Shown: positions 11,713 to 22,429, counted from the stretch's first letter. The stretch: 64,000 nt of DNA from Odobenus rosmarus divergens (GCF_000321225.1 NW_004450398.1:125271-189270), one strand, 5' to 3'. A program made the numbers and translations. The notes: generated by a model from the sequence alone, not told the origin.

Positions 11713-11829
11713 GATGTGTGTTATAAATAGATACCTAAACAAATACATAAACATACTTTGTAAATTATGTAATATATAGTGTATATTATATATTATATAA
11801 CATACATAATAAAAACATAAATATACAAA
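11713..11829. repeat. AT-rich repetitive block, continued
   Basis: Continues the array after the SINE, with 'ttataaatagatacctaaac' and a second copy of the word seen at 11333, running into the assembly gap. Confidence 0.75.
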
Positions 11830-12158
11830 NNNNNNNNNNNNNNNNNNNNNNNNNNNNNNNNNNNNNNNNNNNNNNNNNNNNNNNNNNNNNNNNNNNNNNN
11901 NNNNNNNNNNNNNNNNNNNNNNNNNNNNNNNNNNNNNNNNNNNNNNNNNNNNNNNNNNNNNNNNNNNNNNNNNNNNNNNNNNNNNNNNNNNNNNNNNNNN
12001 NNNNNNNNNNNNNNNNNNNNNNNNNNNNNNNNNNNNNNNNNNNNNNNNNNNNNNNNNNNNNNNNNNNNNNNNNNNNNNNNNNNNNNNNNNNNNNNNNNNN
12101 NNNNNNNNNNNNNNNNNNNNNNNNNNNNNNNNNNNNNNNNNNNNNNNNNNNNNNNNNN
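11830..12158. other. Assembly gap (329 Ns)
   Basis: All bases are n. The gap lies within the AT-rich array and is probably an unresolved continuation of it. The N count may be an estimate. Confidence 0.99.
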
Positions 12159-12206
12159 TATAAATTGTATATATTATTATATATATATATACACACACAC
12201 ACACGT
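12159..12206. repeat. (TA)n(CA)n microsatellite at gap edge
   Basis: The right gap edge is 'tataaattgtatatatta', then about 14 nt of TA repeats and about 14 nt of CA repeats. Confidence 0.85.
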
Positions 12207-12209
12207 ATA

Positions 12210-13145
12210 TTTACATTCGGAGAGACTGAGAATAAGAATATACTACCTCCGTTCAAATCCCAGTTATGCACCTGACAGCGATATGCTTTGCACTCAGTTA
12301 GTTGCTCCCTCTTGCTTGGTTTCCTTATACACGAAGTTCCAACCACACTTGGAAAGATGAGCAAGTCTGGGAGAGAAGCCATTTTCTACTGGTCAGATGA
12401 TAAAGGGATACCTCTGGCATTGTGGCTAAATGCTCGGCGGTGTGTGGGGTCCCATACGGGGATTCATCCCACCCAACATGCTGACAGAGCCCCTGCTGAG
12501 AAACACTGGAACTATCCAAGTCCCTTTCAGACTAGCTGGAGAGTTACTTGTAAGCAGCCCCACCTCGCTCATGGGTCACATGGAACCCTCACCTTCTGCC
12601 TGGCTGGGGATGAATGTGAGTGAGCCTGAGTCTGCCCACCTCAGAGCCTACCACTGGGCACAGCTCACCCAAATCCCAGAACCTTCCAGCCTCCAAAGTA
12701 CTTTTATCCCCCACTCCTCAGAGCATCCCTGGACACGGGAAGAATCACCCCCCTTTGGGAAAGGGGAGAAGTGGAGCCCCGAGAAAGAGAACCCCACAGA
12801 AAGATCTGGAACCGAGTTCAGATTATTTCATTCCAAATCTGAGTCCTTTTGGGTGCCCCCAACCCCTGGCTGAGCACCAGGACCCAGTCACGGATTTCCC
12901 GTGTCCTGGTCAAGATCTGTCACAAGTGTCAGGAAGCAAAGGAATATGGGGCATAATGCAGCTTTCTTCCCTCAGGAAGGGTCTTCATTTTCCTATCTCA
13001 GCTGCCTCGATCTACAGATAGTAAGGGAATCTACTTTGTACCTCTCACATTCCCACAGGCCTGCCTGGCTCTGTTACCAGGAAGACAGAGGGATTTGGAG
13101 CACCATTTTCATATGAAACCAGCTTCTACTTTCTATGCCTTGCCT
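12210..13145. other. GC-moderate unique stretch with long open frames, no gene called
   Basis: Two overlapping plus-strand frames (12430-12873, 147 codons; 12620-13021, 133 codons) use the same DNA in different frames. Neither shows a signal peptide, membrane segment, known motif or splice context. Compositional absence of stops explains them equally well. Confidence 0.4.
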
Positions 13146-13149
13146 CTTC

Positions 13150-13380
13150 CAAGAGCAGGCCATTCACCCACTGCTCAGGTCAAAGCCCCAGGTTTCCTCC
13201 TGGACACCATCACTTCATCCCTCACAGCCCCAATAACTGACCGAATCCTGTTATATCTTTCTTATAAGCATCCCTCAAATTTCGTGGTCCCCATCTCTGC
13301 CCCAGTTCTATTTCCATGCCCCCTGCTCTAAAGCAGGTCACCACCATCTCTCCTAGGACCACTGCCCAAGGAAAAGGAAA
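13150..13380 (+). repeat. L2 LINE fragment (ORF2-derived)
   Basis: 'ctcctggacaccatcacttc', 'atccctcacagccccaataa' and 'gcaggtcaccaccatctctc' resemble a segment of L2 internal to its 3' end. Diverged. Confidence 0.5.
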
Positions 13381-13864
13381 GGCACCAATGGACTCCCAGC
13401 GCTTCAACTCCCAGGGGATGCTCAAGGGTCGTGACAATGATGGAGGGGAGCTTCTATGAGCAAATTTGGGGACCAGATTTTCAGTTGCATGAGGAGGAGA
13501 AGGAGGAGGAATATCTGTGTTCTCAGTACCCAGCACTAAGCTGAGCCCAGAGGAAGTCATTTGTTGTTGGTAAATAAACAGGAGGCTGGAAGTCATCACA
13601 TGAGAAGGCCCCACCATGAAAATAACAAAAATAAAACCAAGCAGAAATTGAATACTGCATTTTGCAAATAGATGCAAGCTAGAGGCACAGAATCCTAAAC
13701 ATGGGGGTAGAAAGAACCTTGGAAATCACCTACTCTACTCTCTCACCTTAAGGCAGAGGGGAGAGGCCCAGGGAGGTGACAGGACATATTTAAGGCCACA
13801 CCATGAGCCAGCCTGTGGGCTCTGCCATGACTCTGGCTCCCCAGTCAGTATGGTCTTTTCCAGA

Positions 13865-14078
13865 ATGTCTTCTTCCCATTTCCTTTTCTAGTCCATGTCT
13901 TTTCTCCTTTCAAGACTCCGTATAGCCATCACCTCCTCCAAGAAGTCTTCCCTGAACTCCCAAGCTGGGTTAGGTACCCTTTGCTCTGACAGCCTTCTCA
14001 GCTTCCTCTGGCACAGAATCCACTTATCAGACTCCAGCGTAAGTGCTGAATATTTCATTTATCTTTTATGCTAGACCA
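13865..14078 (+). repeat. L2 LINE fragment
   Basis: 'aagactccgtatagccatca', 'cctccaagaagtcttccctg' and 'cacagaatccacttatcaga' follow the L2 3' region. It ends where the MER20 copy begins. Confidence 0.65.
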
Positions 14079-14312
14079 CAGTTTCTTATCGTGGCATAGC
14101 TGACATCTTGGGCTGGAACATTCTTTGCTGTGGGGCTACCGTCCTGTGCATTGTAGGATGTGTCTCAGCAACCCTGGCCTTTATTCACCACATGCCAGTA
14201 GCACCTTTTTCCCAAAGTTGTGACAACCAAAAATGTCTCCTGACCTTACCAGCCGTCCCTGGGTGAGGAGCAGGGACACAGGACAGCAAAATTACTCCCG
14301 TTGAGAAAAACT
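14079..14312 (-). mobile_element. MER20 (hAT-Charlie MITE)
   Basis: Reverse complement of MER20: 'cagtttcttatcgtggcata', 'ctgtgcattgtaggatgtgt', 'ccctggcctttattcaccac', 'gccagtagcacc', 'gttgtgacaaccaaaaatgt' and 'cccgttgagaaaaac'. Non-autonomous, long inactive; no transposase is encoded. Confidence 0.8.
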
Positions 14313-14633
14313 ATCTAGATGGTGAGGTCTATGAGGGCGGAAGCAATGTCCTTTATACGCCGACGATGCAGCTCAGGGCCCAAAACATGATACACATAGA
14401 ATACACGGGATCTATACTTATGAAAATGCATATGTGGGGTATATATGTGTGTGTGGTGCACACACGTACATGCTGTTCCCATAGTGTGGTTTCCAAAATA
14501 AATTGCCCAAAAACACAAAATTTTTTGTTCTTCAGGGATGCATTCCACACTACTGTGCATTGAGGTTGCCTTGGTAAAGTAAAAGTAACCAAAAAATGCC
14601 GGTGCTAATTTAACGACCTTTTGTTTCTGGATT

Positions 14634-14667
<34 letters not shown>
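14634..14667. repeat. (GT)n microsatellite
   Basis: An uninterrupted GT run of about 16 units. Likely length-polymorphic. Confidence 0.9.
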
Positions 14668-14669
<2 letters not shown>

Positions 14670-14689
14670 CATCTCTTGACTGGTAACAG

Positions 14690-15650
14690 TTGTCTTTCAA
14701 ATAATATTCACTTGGAAAAGAAAATGAATTTTCAGTGAAACAAGAAAACCCTTTCTCCTTTCCAGAAAAAAAGACATTACCAGGTCATTAAAGCATCGTT
14801 ATGTGTTTGATTGCTAATGCACCGGTCTTTACTTGAGAGCACATGGCAATCACAAGGAAGAATTTTTATTGCCAGATGAACAGATCGGGAAGTAAGATAT
14901 TATGGAATGTGCTATTAGGCAGCAGATAATTAGGTGACAAGCAAAATACATTTTTCAGCATTTCAAAATATTTCCACTTCATCACCAGTTCATTAAAACC
15001 CGCCTCCTCTCTCATGGCCCACCAGGAATTTACATCAAGATTATTTACCAAAAAGAAAAAAAAAAAAGAAAAGAAGAAAAAGAAACCATCAGGATAAGTG
15101 AATTGTGATTAAGTCGTATGATTGTTTTTAACACTTTTCTATGAGCCTCAACAGGCAGGAGAAAAAAAACAGGCTCAGATTGTTGCTGGCAGGCTGAATG
15201 ACTGCTGTTCTCACCAGCATGAAGGTGGTGGTGAAAGGATGGTGTTTTCAGTATTATTTCACACACACAAAAAAGGGACTGAGGGGCCATGGATGGTGCC
15301 ACAAGAAGGGAGAGCAGTCAAAACCATAATCAAGATGATTGTGCATCTTCAGATTGGCTCCGCATGGTGATTCGATGCTGTGACTAATGGCCGGGCTCCA
15401 TAACAACTTCCCCCGAGAAAGAGCAATCAAGCGGGTTACCTGGTGGCTCCCAGGCAGTATCCTATTCCTAAGGCCACCTGTTTGTTTAAGTAAGGGCTTC
15501 TTATGTGCTTCCGGCCGTGCAGATGCACAGGTGTTACAACTCAGGACTTCCCACTCCCTGGTCATCTCTGCAGAACCAGGCATAAGGTTACCCATTTCAG
15601 ACTCACAGATTAATCAATTTAATAAGTGCAATAAGCAAAGCAGAGCCCTG
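14690..15650. promoter_or_regulatory. Repeat-free AT-rich island, candidate conserved non-coding element
   Basis: Nearly 1 kb without a recognisable transposon in a repeat-dense window, apart from an A/G-rich run near 15050-15085. It carries homeodomain-like cores ('cagataattaggtga', 'attaatcaatttaataag'), 'aataatattcacttgg' and 'ggaatttacatcaag'. The enhancer reading is inference. Cross-species alignment would decide it. Confidence 0.35.
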
Positions 15651-15727
15651 TGTTTTGTTTTTTTTTTTAAATAGCCTTGAGTGTCCTAAAAGTTAAAAGA
15701 AGCAGAGTATATCCTTCGGTTGGTTGG

Positions 15728-15762
15728 GTTCCCCACCCCCCCACCCCCACCCCCACCCCAGC
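15728..15762 (-). repeat. C-rich tract, G-quadruplex-capable on minus strand
   Basis: Five runs of 4-7 C separated by single A residues (15731-15759) give five G-runs with 1-nt loops on the minus strand. Confidence 0.75.
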
Positions 15763-15796
15763 TCCAGTAGAGATATTAGCCCGATGACGGCAGAGA

Positions 15797-15890
15797 ATGG
15801 AGGGAACAAGGGAGGGAGAGAGAAAGGGAGGGAGGGAGGAAGGAGGGAGGGAGGAAGAGGGGAGGGAAAGAAGTCTAGAAAGAAAAAAGT
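15797..15890. repeat. (GGGA)n/(GGAA)n purine tract
   Basis: Almost pure purine on the plus strand, built of ggga, gaga and ggaa units, about 35 bp downstream of the C-rich tract. Confidence 0.85.
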
Positions 15891-16104
15891 TTCCTACATA
15901 TAGCATACCAGCCACTAGGAGAAGCATTTGCACTTGGATTACTTCATATAACAGCTACTATAAAACTAGAGACAGGTCCATTATTAGCCTCATTCAAACC
16001 ACGTGGAACGGATCAGAGAAAGGCAATTCATTCAACATCACGTAGTTAATAATGCATCTTTATTTAGTGTATCTTATGTGTTTGTGTGTACACATATTTG
16101 TAAA

Positions 16105-16660
16105 ATGATCATGTCACCTCCTGCAATGCTCTGATGGTTTTCCAGTCTCTTAGGGTAAAGGGGACAGTCCTGCACAGCCCCACCCATCTGTCCCACCTCA
16201 CATCTCTCCCCCACCCCCCAGCCTGCTCCCCCCTCTCAGACACCTGGCCTCGTTTCCTTTCCTGAGATTTCCTTTGTTCTTTCTCTCCTTGAGCAGGACC
16301 TTTGCAAATCCTGCTTCCTCATCAAGGAATACCACCATTCATCCACTCAGCCCAACCTGGTAAAGCCCCCTCCCTTTCTGCATGTCTGCTTCATGGGGAG
16401 CCTTGCCTGACCCTCCCTGCCAACATCATGCCCTGTTATTCAGTCTCTCAGAGCTGCATACCTCCCTCATCCATTACATCTACCCACGTGCAATTTCTCA
16501 CCAGTCTTGGAGATGTACTGATTAACACACAGCCCCTCTGTTACACCCAGAAGCATCTAAGTTTAGGACGACTCCCTCCACTACTATATCCCCTGCACCT
16601 AGCACAGTATATGGCATCCCCGGTAGCTCAGTAGATATTTACTAGCGGGATGAATACATG
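16105..16660 (+). repeat. L2 LINE fragment
   Basis: 'ctgcaatgctctgatggttt', 'cctgacacctggcctcg'-like text, 'gagcaggacctttgcaaatc', 'gccttgcctgaccctccctg' and 'agcacagtatatggcatccc' with a 'tagatatttactagcgggat' end follow L2 through its 3' terminus. Confidence 0.65.
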
Positions 16661-16904
16661 AACAAATGAGAATATATTTTAAATGCCTATATTTTTAAGT
16701 ACATGCTTAAGAATTCAGAACTAGATTATAATACCAGCCAGAGACCCAGTCCAATTCAGGAAAACCACAAGAGAAGAGAGTGATTCAGGGCTGGGGCACA
16801 GAGCGTAAGTTTCCACCCAGAGTGATCATCTGTCATCATTAGTTTTGGGGGAGGCTGGAGACGGAGCCTCCAAGACTACATTACTCTCTGACTTCTGGCC
16901 CAGG

Positions 16905-17410
16905 CCGCTTGTAATTGTTTTAGAAATCCAAAGCCAGGGATTTGATGAAATGCCTTGTTGTTGTTTTTTTTTTTCTCTCCCTTAAAAAGGATGGATCAGC
17001 TGCTTGGCGTTTTTTCATAAATTCTTCAGCCAGAGTTGCGTTTTTCCATCCGCATTTCACATTAAGGATTCTTTATGAAAATGGCTTTATAAGAGAGGAA
17101 TTTAATGATTATGATTTTTTTTAACATTTCTCTAATTAATACCCCAGAGAGGGAATTTTTTTCCCCTCACATAATGGCCTTTCAGTGTTAAAGGGCTTTA
17201 ATATTATGGTAAAATATGTTAACTTTCCTGGCACTCTGACCCAACTGATAAAATGAAAAGGAGTGCATCTGTCTTCCCAGAGCTTCTGCCACCACAAATG
17301 GTGTTGTTTTCACTATTTTCATAATGAACTAATCAGCTGCTTATTCACTAGTTGCGTCTACATTAAAAACTTATTACCCTGGAAAAGGGCTGCTCTGCAT
17401 TTGACCTTCT
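16905..17410. promoter_or_regulatory. Repeat-free AT-rich island, candidate developmental enhancer-like element
   Basis: No transposon recognised. Dense homeodomain-type motifs occur: 'tctctaattaatacc', 'aatttaatgattatga', 'ataatgaactaatcagctgc' (TAAT next to an E-box CAGCTG) and 'gctttaatattatgg'. It resembles vertebrate conserved non-coding elements in texture. Function is inferred only. Confidence 0.4.
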
Positions 17411-17664
17411 AACTAGAGCTGGGAGCCGTGAGGGTCACATGGCACCTGTAAGACAGAGAAGTGGCCAAACCTGGCACAGGATATCTCTCTTCTCCAAACC
17501 AGGTGTGAGGTCCTCCGGGGGTCACCCTACGGGAGGAGTTGGAAATCTAAAACCTGGAAGCTGCTTGCACTTGGTTAGGTAGGGTCTGTGCCTCCATAGG
17601 TTTCAGAGTAATTACCAAGATGATAAAAATGACAACTATAAGGACGACAGTCACTCAGCGAGGT

Positions 17665-17835
17665 GTCTGCACCAGGCACAACTCATGCGGGACAGCCAGT
17701 TCCACGTCAACTCTATAGACCCCTACTGATGCCCACTCTTACTGGTGAAGAACCTGGGGCTCAGAGGGGGCAAGCAATGTGCCCAAAGCCACACAGCCAG
17801 TCAATGGTAGAAGTGGATGGGAATCATGCCCTTCA
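17665..17835 (-). repeat. MIR SINE
   Basis: 'ctggtgaagaacctggggct', 'cagagggggcaagcaatgtg', 'cccaaagccacacagccagt' and 'caatggtagaagtggatggg' match the reverse-complement MIR core. Confidence 0.75.
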
Positions 17836-17984
17836 AATTTCACAACTTGGGCTCCTAGGCTCTTGGGGGATGTTGGAAAAAAGAGAAGCTTGGTGCCACC
17901 GAGATCTAGAGCAAACCCAAGACCTCTGGCTGCTTCTAAGCTCTCACTCTTTCATGGAAAATTTTCTCCATGACAGTGGTTCAC

Positions 17985-18325
17985 AGCCTCTTCAGAGGCA
18001 CCCTCTTCCTTTTCATGGTGTCACATGGGCAGATGATGCTCAGCAGTTCACGGCACCTGGGCACACAGAAAGACTACATTTCCCAGACTCCTTTGCTGGT
18101 AGACTGGGACGTGATGAAATGCTGACCTACAGAATGTTGGCAGAAGTGATGTAAGCTACTTCCAGGCCACTGCTATGGCAATTTTAGAGGCTACATGTTA
18201 GGATGGATTGCCACAAGATAGAAGTGGCCTGTCCAATATGCAATAGAGTTGTGTAAATAAGAAATAAGGGTTTATTGTTTTAAGCTGCTGAGTTTCCAGA
18301 TTTATTCATCACTGTTATATAGCCT
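17985..18325 (+). repeat. MaLR-like LTR
   Basis: 'acatttcccagactcctttg', 'gcagaagtgatgtaagctac', 'aagaaataagggtttattg' and 'ttttaagctgctgagtttcc' form the body and poly(A)/U5-like end of an LTR. Non-coding. Confidence 0.45.
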
Positions 18326-18384
18326 AGCCTCACCTAACTAGACCCCTTCTCAAAGAATAATCATATGTCTCTATGTCACCCTTC

Positions 18385-18480
18385 TGCATTCAATCAAGAG
18401 GCTTTATTAAACACCTCCAGTATGCAAGGTACCAGAGATACAACGACAGGCAAGGCGGGCATGGACCTGGCTCTTTAACG
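18385..18480 (-). repeat. L2 LINE 3' end
   Basis: 'cattcaatcaagaggcttta', 'ttaaacacctccagtatgca' and 'gtaccagagatacaacgaca' match the reverse complement of the L2 terminus. Confidence 0.6.
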
Positions 18481-18802
18481 TGTGTCCACTGGACTGGACC
18501 ACAAGATGCCCGGACATCTGGTCAAACAATATTCTAAGTGTTTCTGTGAGGGTATTATTGGATGAGACTAACATTTGACTCAGTAAAACTCAGGATAAAG
18601 CACAGCAACCTTCCCCAGTGTAGGTGGACCTCATCCAATCAACGGAAAACCTGAATAGAACAAAAGTCTCAGTAAAAGGGGACTTTATCTGCCTGATACT
18701 TGAGTTGGGGCATCTATATTTTCCTGCCTTCAGACTCAAACTGAAAAATCAACCCTTCTTGGGTCTTGAGCTTGCTGACTTTTGAACTGGAACTTCCACT
18801 AG

Positions 18803-18880
18803 ATAGTAGACAGATAGATGACAGATATAATATATGCATATATAGTCACACACAGAGATATATAGATATAGCTGATATAG
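18803..18880. repeat. GATA/TATA-rich simple repeat
   Basis: Degenerate 'agatagatgacagatata' and 'agagatatatagatatag' units. A short decayed microsatellite. Confidence 0.6.
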
Positions 18881-18984
18881 CCTGTTGGTTTTGGTTCTCT
18901 GACTAAAATACCCTCAAAGAATCTGATGGCAGAAGAGAGATAATAAGACAAATGAACACACAGTTTAAATAATTACAATCTAGG

Positions 18985-19365
18985 GTACTTTCCATGAAGG
19001 AAACCAACAAGTTCACTGAGATTGAGAATTACAGGTGGTCAGCAAAGGGCTCTCCAGGGAGATGACATCATTTTAAAATTTAGGCTTTATTATTAGTCAG
19101 GAATGGCAAGGCCAACAGATCAGGAGATCAGGAAATGATTACCATTGAAATGATAGCTTATGCACTCACAGATCTCAAGAGGAGGGGGCATACCACACCA
19201 TGGCTGGCCACATGGGGAAGCACCAGCATGAGTCAGGAGGCAGAGGGAGAAGCAAGGGTGGGAACGTGGACAAGAGCTGTAGTTTCTGTGGCTATCGTGG
19301 TCTCTACAGGAAGGAATGGAAGAGGCAGAACAAGCAGGCTTAGAAATGGTTATTTTGAATGATTT
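18985..19365 (-). repeat. Probable L2 fragment
   Basis: 'gctctccagggagatgacat' and the following text resemble the region internal to the L2 3' end, read antisense. Strongly diverged. Confidence 0.35.
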
Positions 19366-19989
19366 TGGTGGGCTCTGGGGCATAGAAGCTATCCTACTTG
19401 TCTAGTACTGAAACGTGGGTGATTAAGGTAGAGGAACAGTGAGTGGCCTGGGGTGTAAGAACCTTATAAGAAAGGTGGTTGGCAGTATGGGCTCTGGATT
19501 AGTTGGTTTGCATCTGAAAGACATACTTGAGGCAAGTCCTTACTATCTCTAGGAATCAGCTAACCCCGGGATGGGCAGTCCCACCAGGATCCAGCAAGGC
19601 CACAAGGCGTCAAAGCATCAAGTACAGAAACTAGAAAACATGGTTACTGCGGACATGTGAATGAGACCTGAATAATGACAAGCCACAAGTCATGGAAGAG
19701 CAAGAAGTCATACTCAAAGCAGACAGAGCAGCACAGAAAGATCTAAGAAATGAGATGGAGTGTCCAGGAATGAAGGGAGTGGGCCACTGTGCCAAATGCT
19801 CAGAAGTAGAGTAAAATAAGAATGGGAAAGTATTCTAACAACAACAAGACTCTTGATAGAGTATTCTACCCACTGCCTCTTGTACTCCCCTACTTCCTCT
19901 GTCATGGTCTGGCTTGATTGCCCAGAACCACCTCCCCAAGGTCACCACTGGCCTTCCAGTCATCATATCCAACGACCTTTCCTTTGCTC

Positions 19990-20440
19990 TCATTTTGACA
20001 GCTGCTCTGCAACATTTGGGGGATGTGCCAGGGGACAAAGCAGTAGATAAAAGAGACAAAAAGACCTGCCAGGGGGTGCGGGTGACATGCTAGTGAGGGG
20101 GAAAGGCAGCCCAATAGACAAGTGTATAATGTCAGTTACTGACGCAACGGAGAAAAGCAAAGCAAGAAAAGAGATAGGGAATACGGAGGGAGAGGGGAGA
20201 GGGCTTTTACTAGGAGAAGTGACCAGGAAAGGCCTTCCCATTCCTGCTTTGTCAGCCATGTTAAAGAGCATGCACCTGATCCTATAGCAAAGGGGATGTT
20301 CTGAGGCTGTTAAGCAAGGACATGCCTTGACCAAATATTTTATCAAGAGAGCTGAGATGTGAAGGATCAATTGGCCAGTGCCATAGAGAGGGAGCTAGAG
20401 GGTGCTCTGGTCAGAAGGAACGATGAGAGCAGAAGCCCAG
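19990..20440 (-). repeat. L2 LINE fragment
   Basis: 'gggggatgtgccaggggaca', 'cccaatagacaagtgtataa', 'gaccaggaaaggccttccca', 'tgcacctgatcctatagcaa' and 'agagagctgagatgtgaag' follow the antisense L2 interior in order. Confidence 0.5.
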
Positions 20441-20489
20441 AAGCACGAAAGCACTGTTAGTAATCTGACAGCTGCAGTTGAGACAGGGG

Positions 20490-20665
20490 CTTGGAGAAAA
20501 CCCACAATCTTGGACAAGTCCCTTCATGCCTCAGGACCTGGAATGTCACAGGGTTATGCAATGAAAGATAATAAAACTGACACTTGCAAGATCAAAGGCA
20601 GCACATATAAAATCCTAAGCACGATCTCCTGCTAAACAGTAGGCCATTAACAAATGATCGCTATT
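20490..20665 (+). repeat. MIR-like SINE
   Basis: 'aatcttggacaagtcccttc', 'atgcctcaggacctggaatg', 'gataataaaactgacacttg' and 'atataaaatcctaagcac' follow the MIR order at low identity. Confidence 0.5.
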
Positions 20666-20689
20666 ATTATGAGAATGACTTCCCACTGA

Positions 20690-21075
20690 GAATTTTGTGG
20701 CTGGGGAATCAGAGGCTCCAGACTCTGAGTGGCATATAATATCTGCCATTTTCTTTAAAGGCTGTACTGAGCCCAGCTCGTGGGGCCAAAGCTGTTTCTT
20801 GGGCCCAATTTAAAAGCTCCCCACTGTTTTTATAAAGATCTGTTGACATGATTTATTGGGAATTCTGTCCATTAACATTTTTAAGTTCTCAATAGGTCCC
20901 CCAACTACCCGAGTAAATTAATCTTAATAAATTCGCAGCAGAAAGATCTTCGCTTTGTGTTCATATGATCATATGTTCAGTCTCCTGCCTGTTGTGGGAA
21001 AGGATGGTATATGTGAAGCTGTGAACCTCCTAAAGACAAAGAACAAAGGGCAAAGTGCCTTCTCCACTGATGGTC
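20690..21075. promoter_or_regulatory. Repeat-free island, candidate conserved non-coding element
   Basis: Distinctive unique sequence ('cccaatttaaaagctcccca', 'gttgacatgatttattggga', 'gtaaattaatcttaataaat'). Contains the near-palindromic 'catatgatcatatg' at about 20962-20975. Function inferred only. Confidence 0.3.
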
Positions 21076-21084
21076 AGAGGAATG

Positions 21085-21150
21085 TGAGACAGCCTCAGCC
21101 TCAGTTTCCCCATCCATGCAATGGGATAAGGAATCTAATAGAAAGTTTCC
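21085..21150 (+). repeat. Short MIR fragment
   Basis: 'cctcagtttccccatccatg' then 'caatgggataaggaatctaa' matches the most conserved part of MIR. Confidence 0.5.
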
Positions 21151-21164
21151 TAAACTTATAACAC

Positions 21165-21370
21165 TTGCATGGTTTTTGCCGAATCTGCCCACTATTTATT
21201 ATATAATCAGCTAATTGAATAATGTTTATTAAATAATTCCTCTTAAACTCAGGTCTATAGCACTACCTTTCTTCATTCTAAGCAGTAGCACCTATAAAAT
21301 TACAGATTTGATGTGCTAATTATATTTTTCTAATAAATCATTGAAGTTAGAATAAATTATGTACTCCCTC
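21165..21370. promoter_or_regulatory. AT-rich repeat-free island
   Basis: Contains 'ataatcagctaattgaataa', 'gtttattaaataattcctct' and 'gatgtgctaattatattttt': clustered TAAT-type sites, no transposon recognised. Possible conserved element; inference only. Confidence 0.3.
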
Positions 21371-21380
21371 AAGTCTTCTT

Positions 21381-21588
21381 TTTTTTTTTAAGATTTTATT
21401 TATTTATTTGAGAGAGAGGAAGCACAAGCAGGGGGAGGAAGAAAGGGACAAGCAGACTCTCCACTGAGCACAGAGCCCGATGCAGGGCCTGACACGCACA
21501 ACACAGGGCTCGATCCCAGAACCCTGAGATCATGACCCCAGCAGAAGTCAGACCCTTAACTGACTGAGCTACCCAGGCGCCCCTCCCC
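21381..21588 (-). mobile_element. Can-SINE, full length
   Basis: Reverse-complement Can-SINE: poly(T)-AAGATTTTATTTATTTATTTG-type tail, 'ctcgatcccagaaccctgag' and the head 'ctgagctacccaggcgcccc'. 10-bp target-site duplication aagtcttctt at 21371-21380 and 21590-21599. Confidence 0.95.
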
Positions 21589-21664
21589 AAAGTCTTCTTC
21601 AGCACACTTAGGGCGTGTGTAGTACACTGAGCTGATGTTCTAGAGAAGTGGTGATTTGTAGAGA

Positions 21665-21775
21665 ATATGACTCCATTCTGTGAAATCTGACTGCCTGAAT
21701 TCTTGTCCTGGTTCTGGGCGATTTGAAGCATGCCACTTCACTTCTCTGAGACTCAGTTTACTCATTTCAAAGATA
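21665..21775 (+). repeat. MIR SINE
   Basis: 'gactgcctgaattcttgtcc', 'gccacttcacttctctgaga' and 'ctcagtttactcatttcaaa' follow MIR. Confidence 0.7.
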
Positions 21776-22271
21776 CATAGACAAATAAGATTTAAAACTT
21801 AAGATCTTATATAAAAGATTTATCTTATATCTTATTTTAAAAATTTAAAAATTGAAATAAAACCATAGTATTTTTACTCTTGTTGTTGCTTCTACTAACA
21901 TTTCCTCAAGAAAACATAGCATGGTGCCTGGCATGTGACAGGCATGCTTGTGGGGAAACTGCATAGGCTGGGGAAAGCTCACCTGAAAGGACTGGGGGGA
22001 ATAATTCCCAGAGCTCACTAGGGCTGGAAATAGTTCCTGTTACCACCATCACAGTGGGAAATCTCATAAACCATGAGGCACTAGGTGGACTATCCTTAGA
22101 ATAAAGTTTCTATGATCTTAACTCACAAAACCTAAAATCAATACCCAAAAGAATAAAGCTGTTTTAAGTAACGTATCTGCATCTTAGAGAAAATCTCAGG
22201 AATATTCATGGAAACAAAAACTATTCCCCTTACAAGGTAAATTTAAAGTGTCACCATTCAATTTTTTAAAA

Positions 22272-22404
22272 GATTTTGTTTATTTATTTGAGAGAGAGAG
22301 TGAGCAAGAGAGCAAGCACACTAGCAGAGGGATAGGGAGAAGCAGAGTCCACTGCTGGGCAGGAAGCCCGACACGGGGCTCCATCCCAGGACCCTGGGAT
22401 CATG
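22272..22404 (-). mobile_element. 5'-truncated Can-SINE
   Basis: Tail 'agattttgtttatttatttg', CT-rich middle and 'ggaccctgggatcatg' are present, but the tRNA-like head (about 60-70 nt with the Pol III A/B boxes) is absent. It is nevertheless bounded by a perfect 18-bp duplication ccattcaattttttaaaa at 22254-22271 and 22405-22422, so it was truncated at insertion rather than deleted later. Confidence 0.93.
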
Positions 22405-22429
22405 CCATTCAATTTTTTAAAAATCACCA

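Noticed and set aside
11680..12382. Long open frames across the N gap
   Set aside because: They are open only because Ns contain no stop codons.
12430..13021. Two overlapping plus-strand frames of 147 and 133 codons
   Set aside because: Different frames of the same DNA, no motifs, and rich in Pro/Ser as expected from local composition. Kept only as an unexplained stretch.
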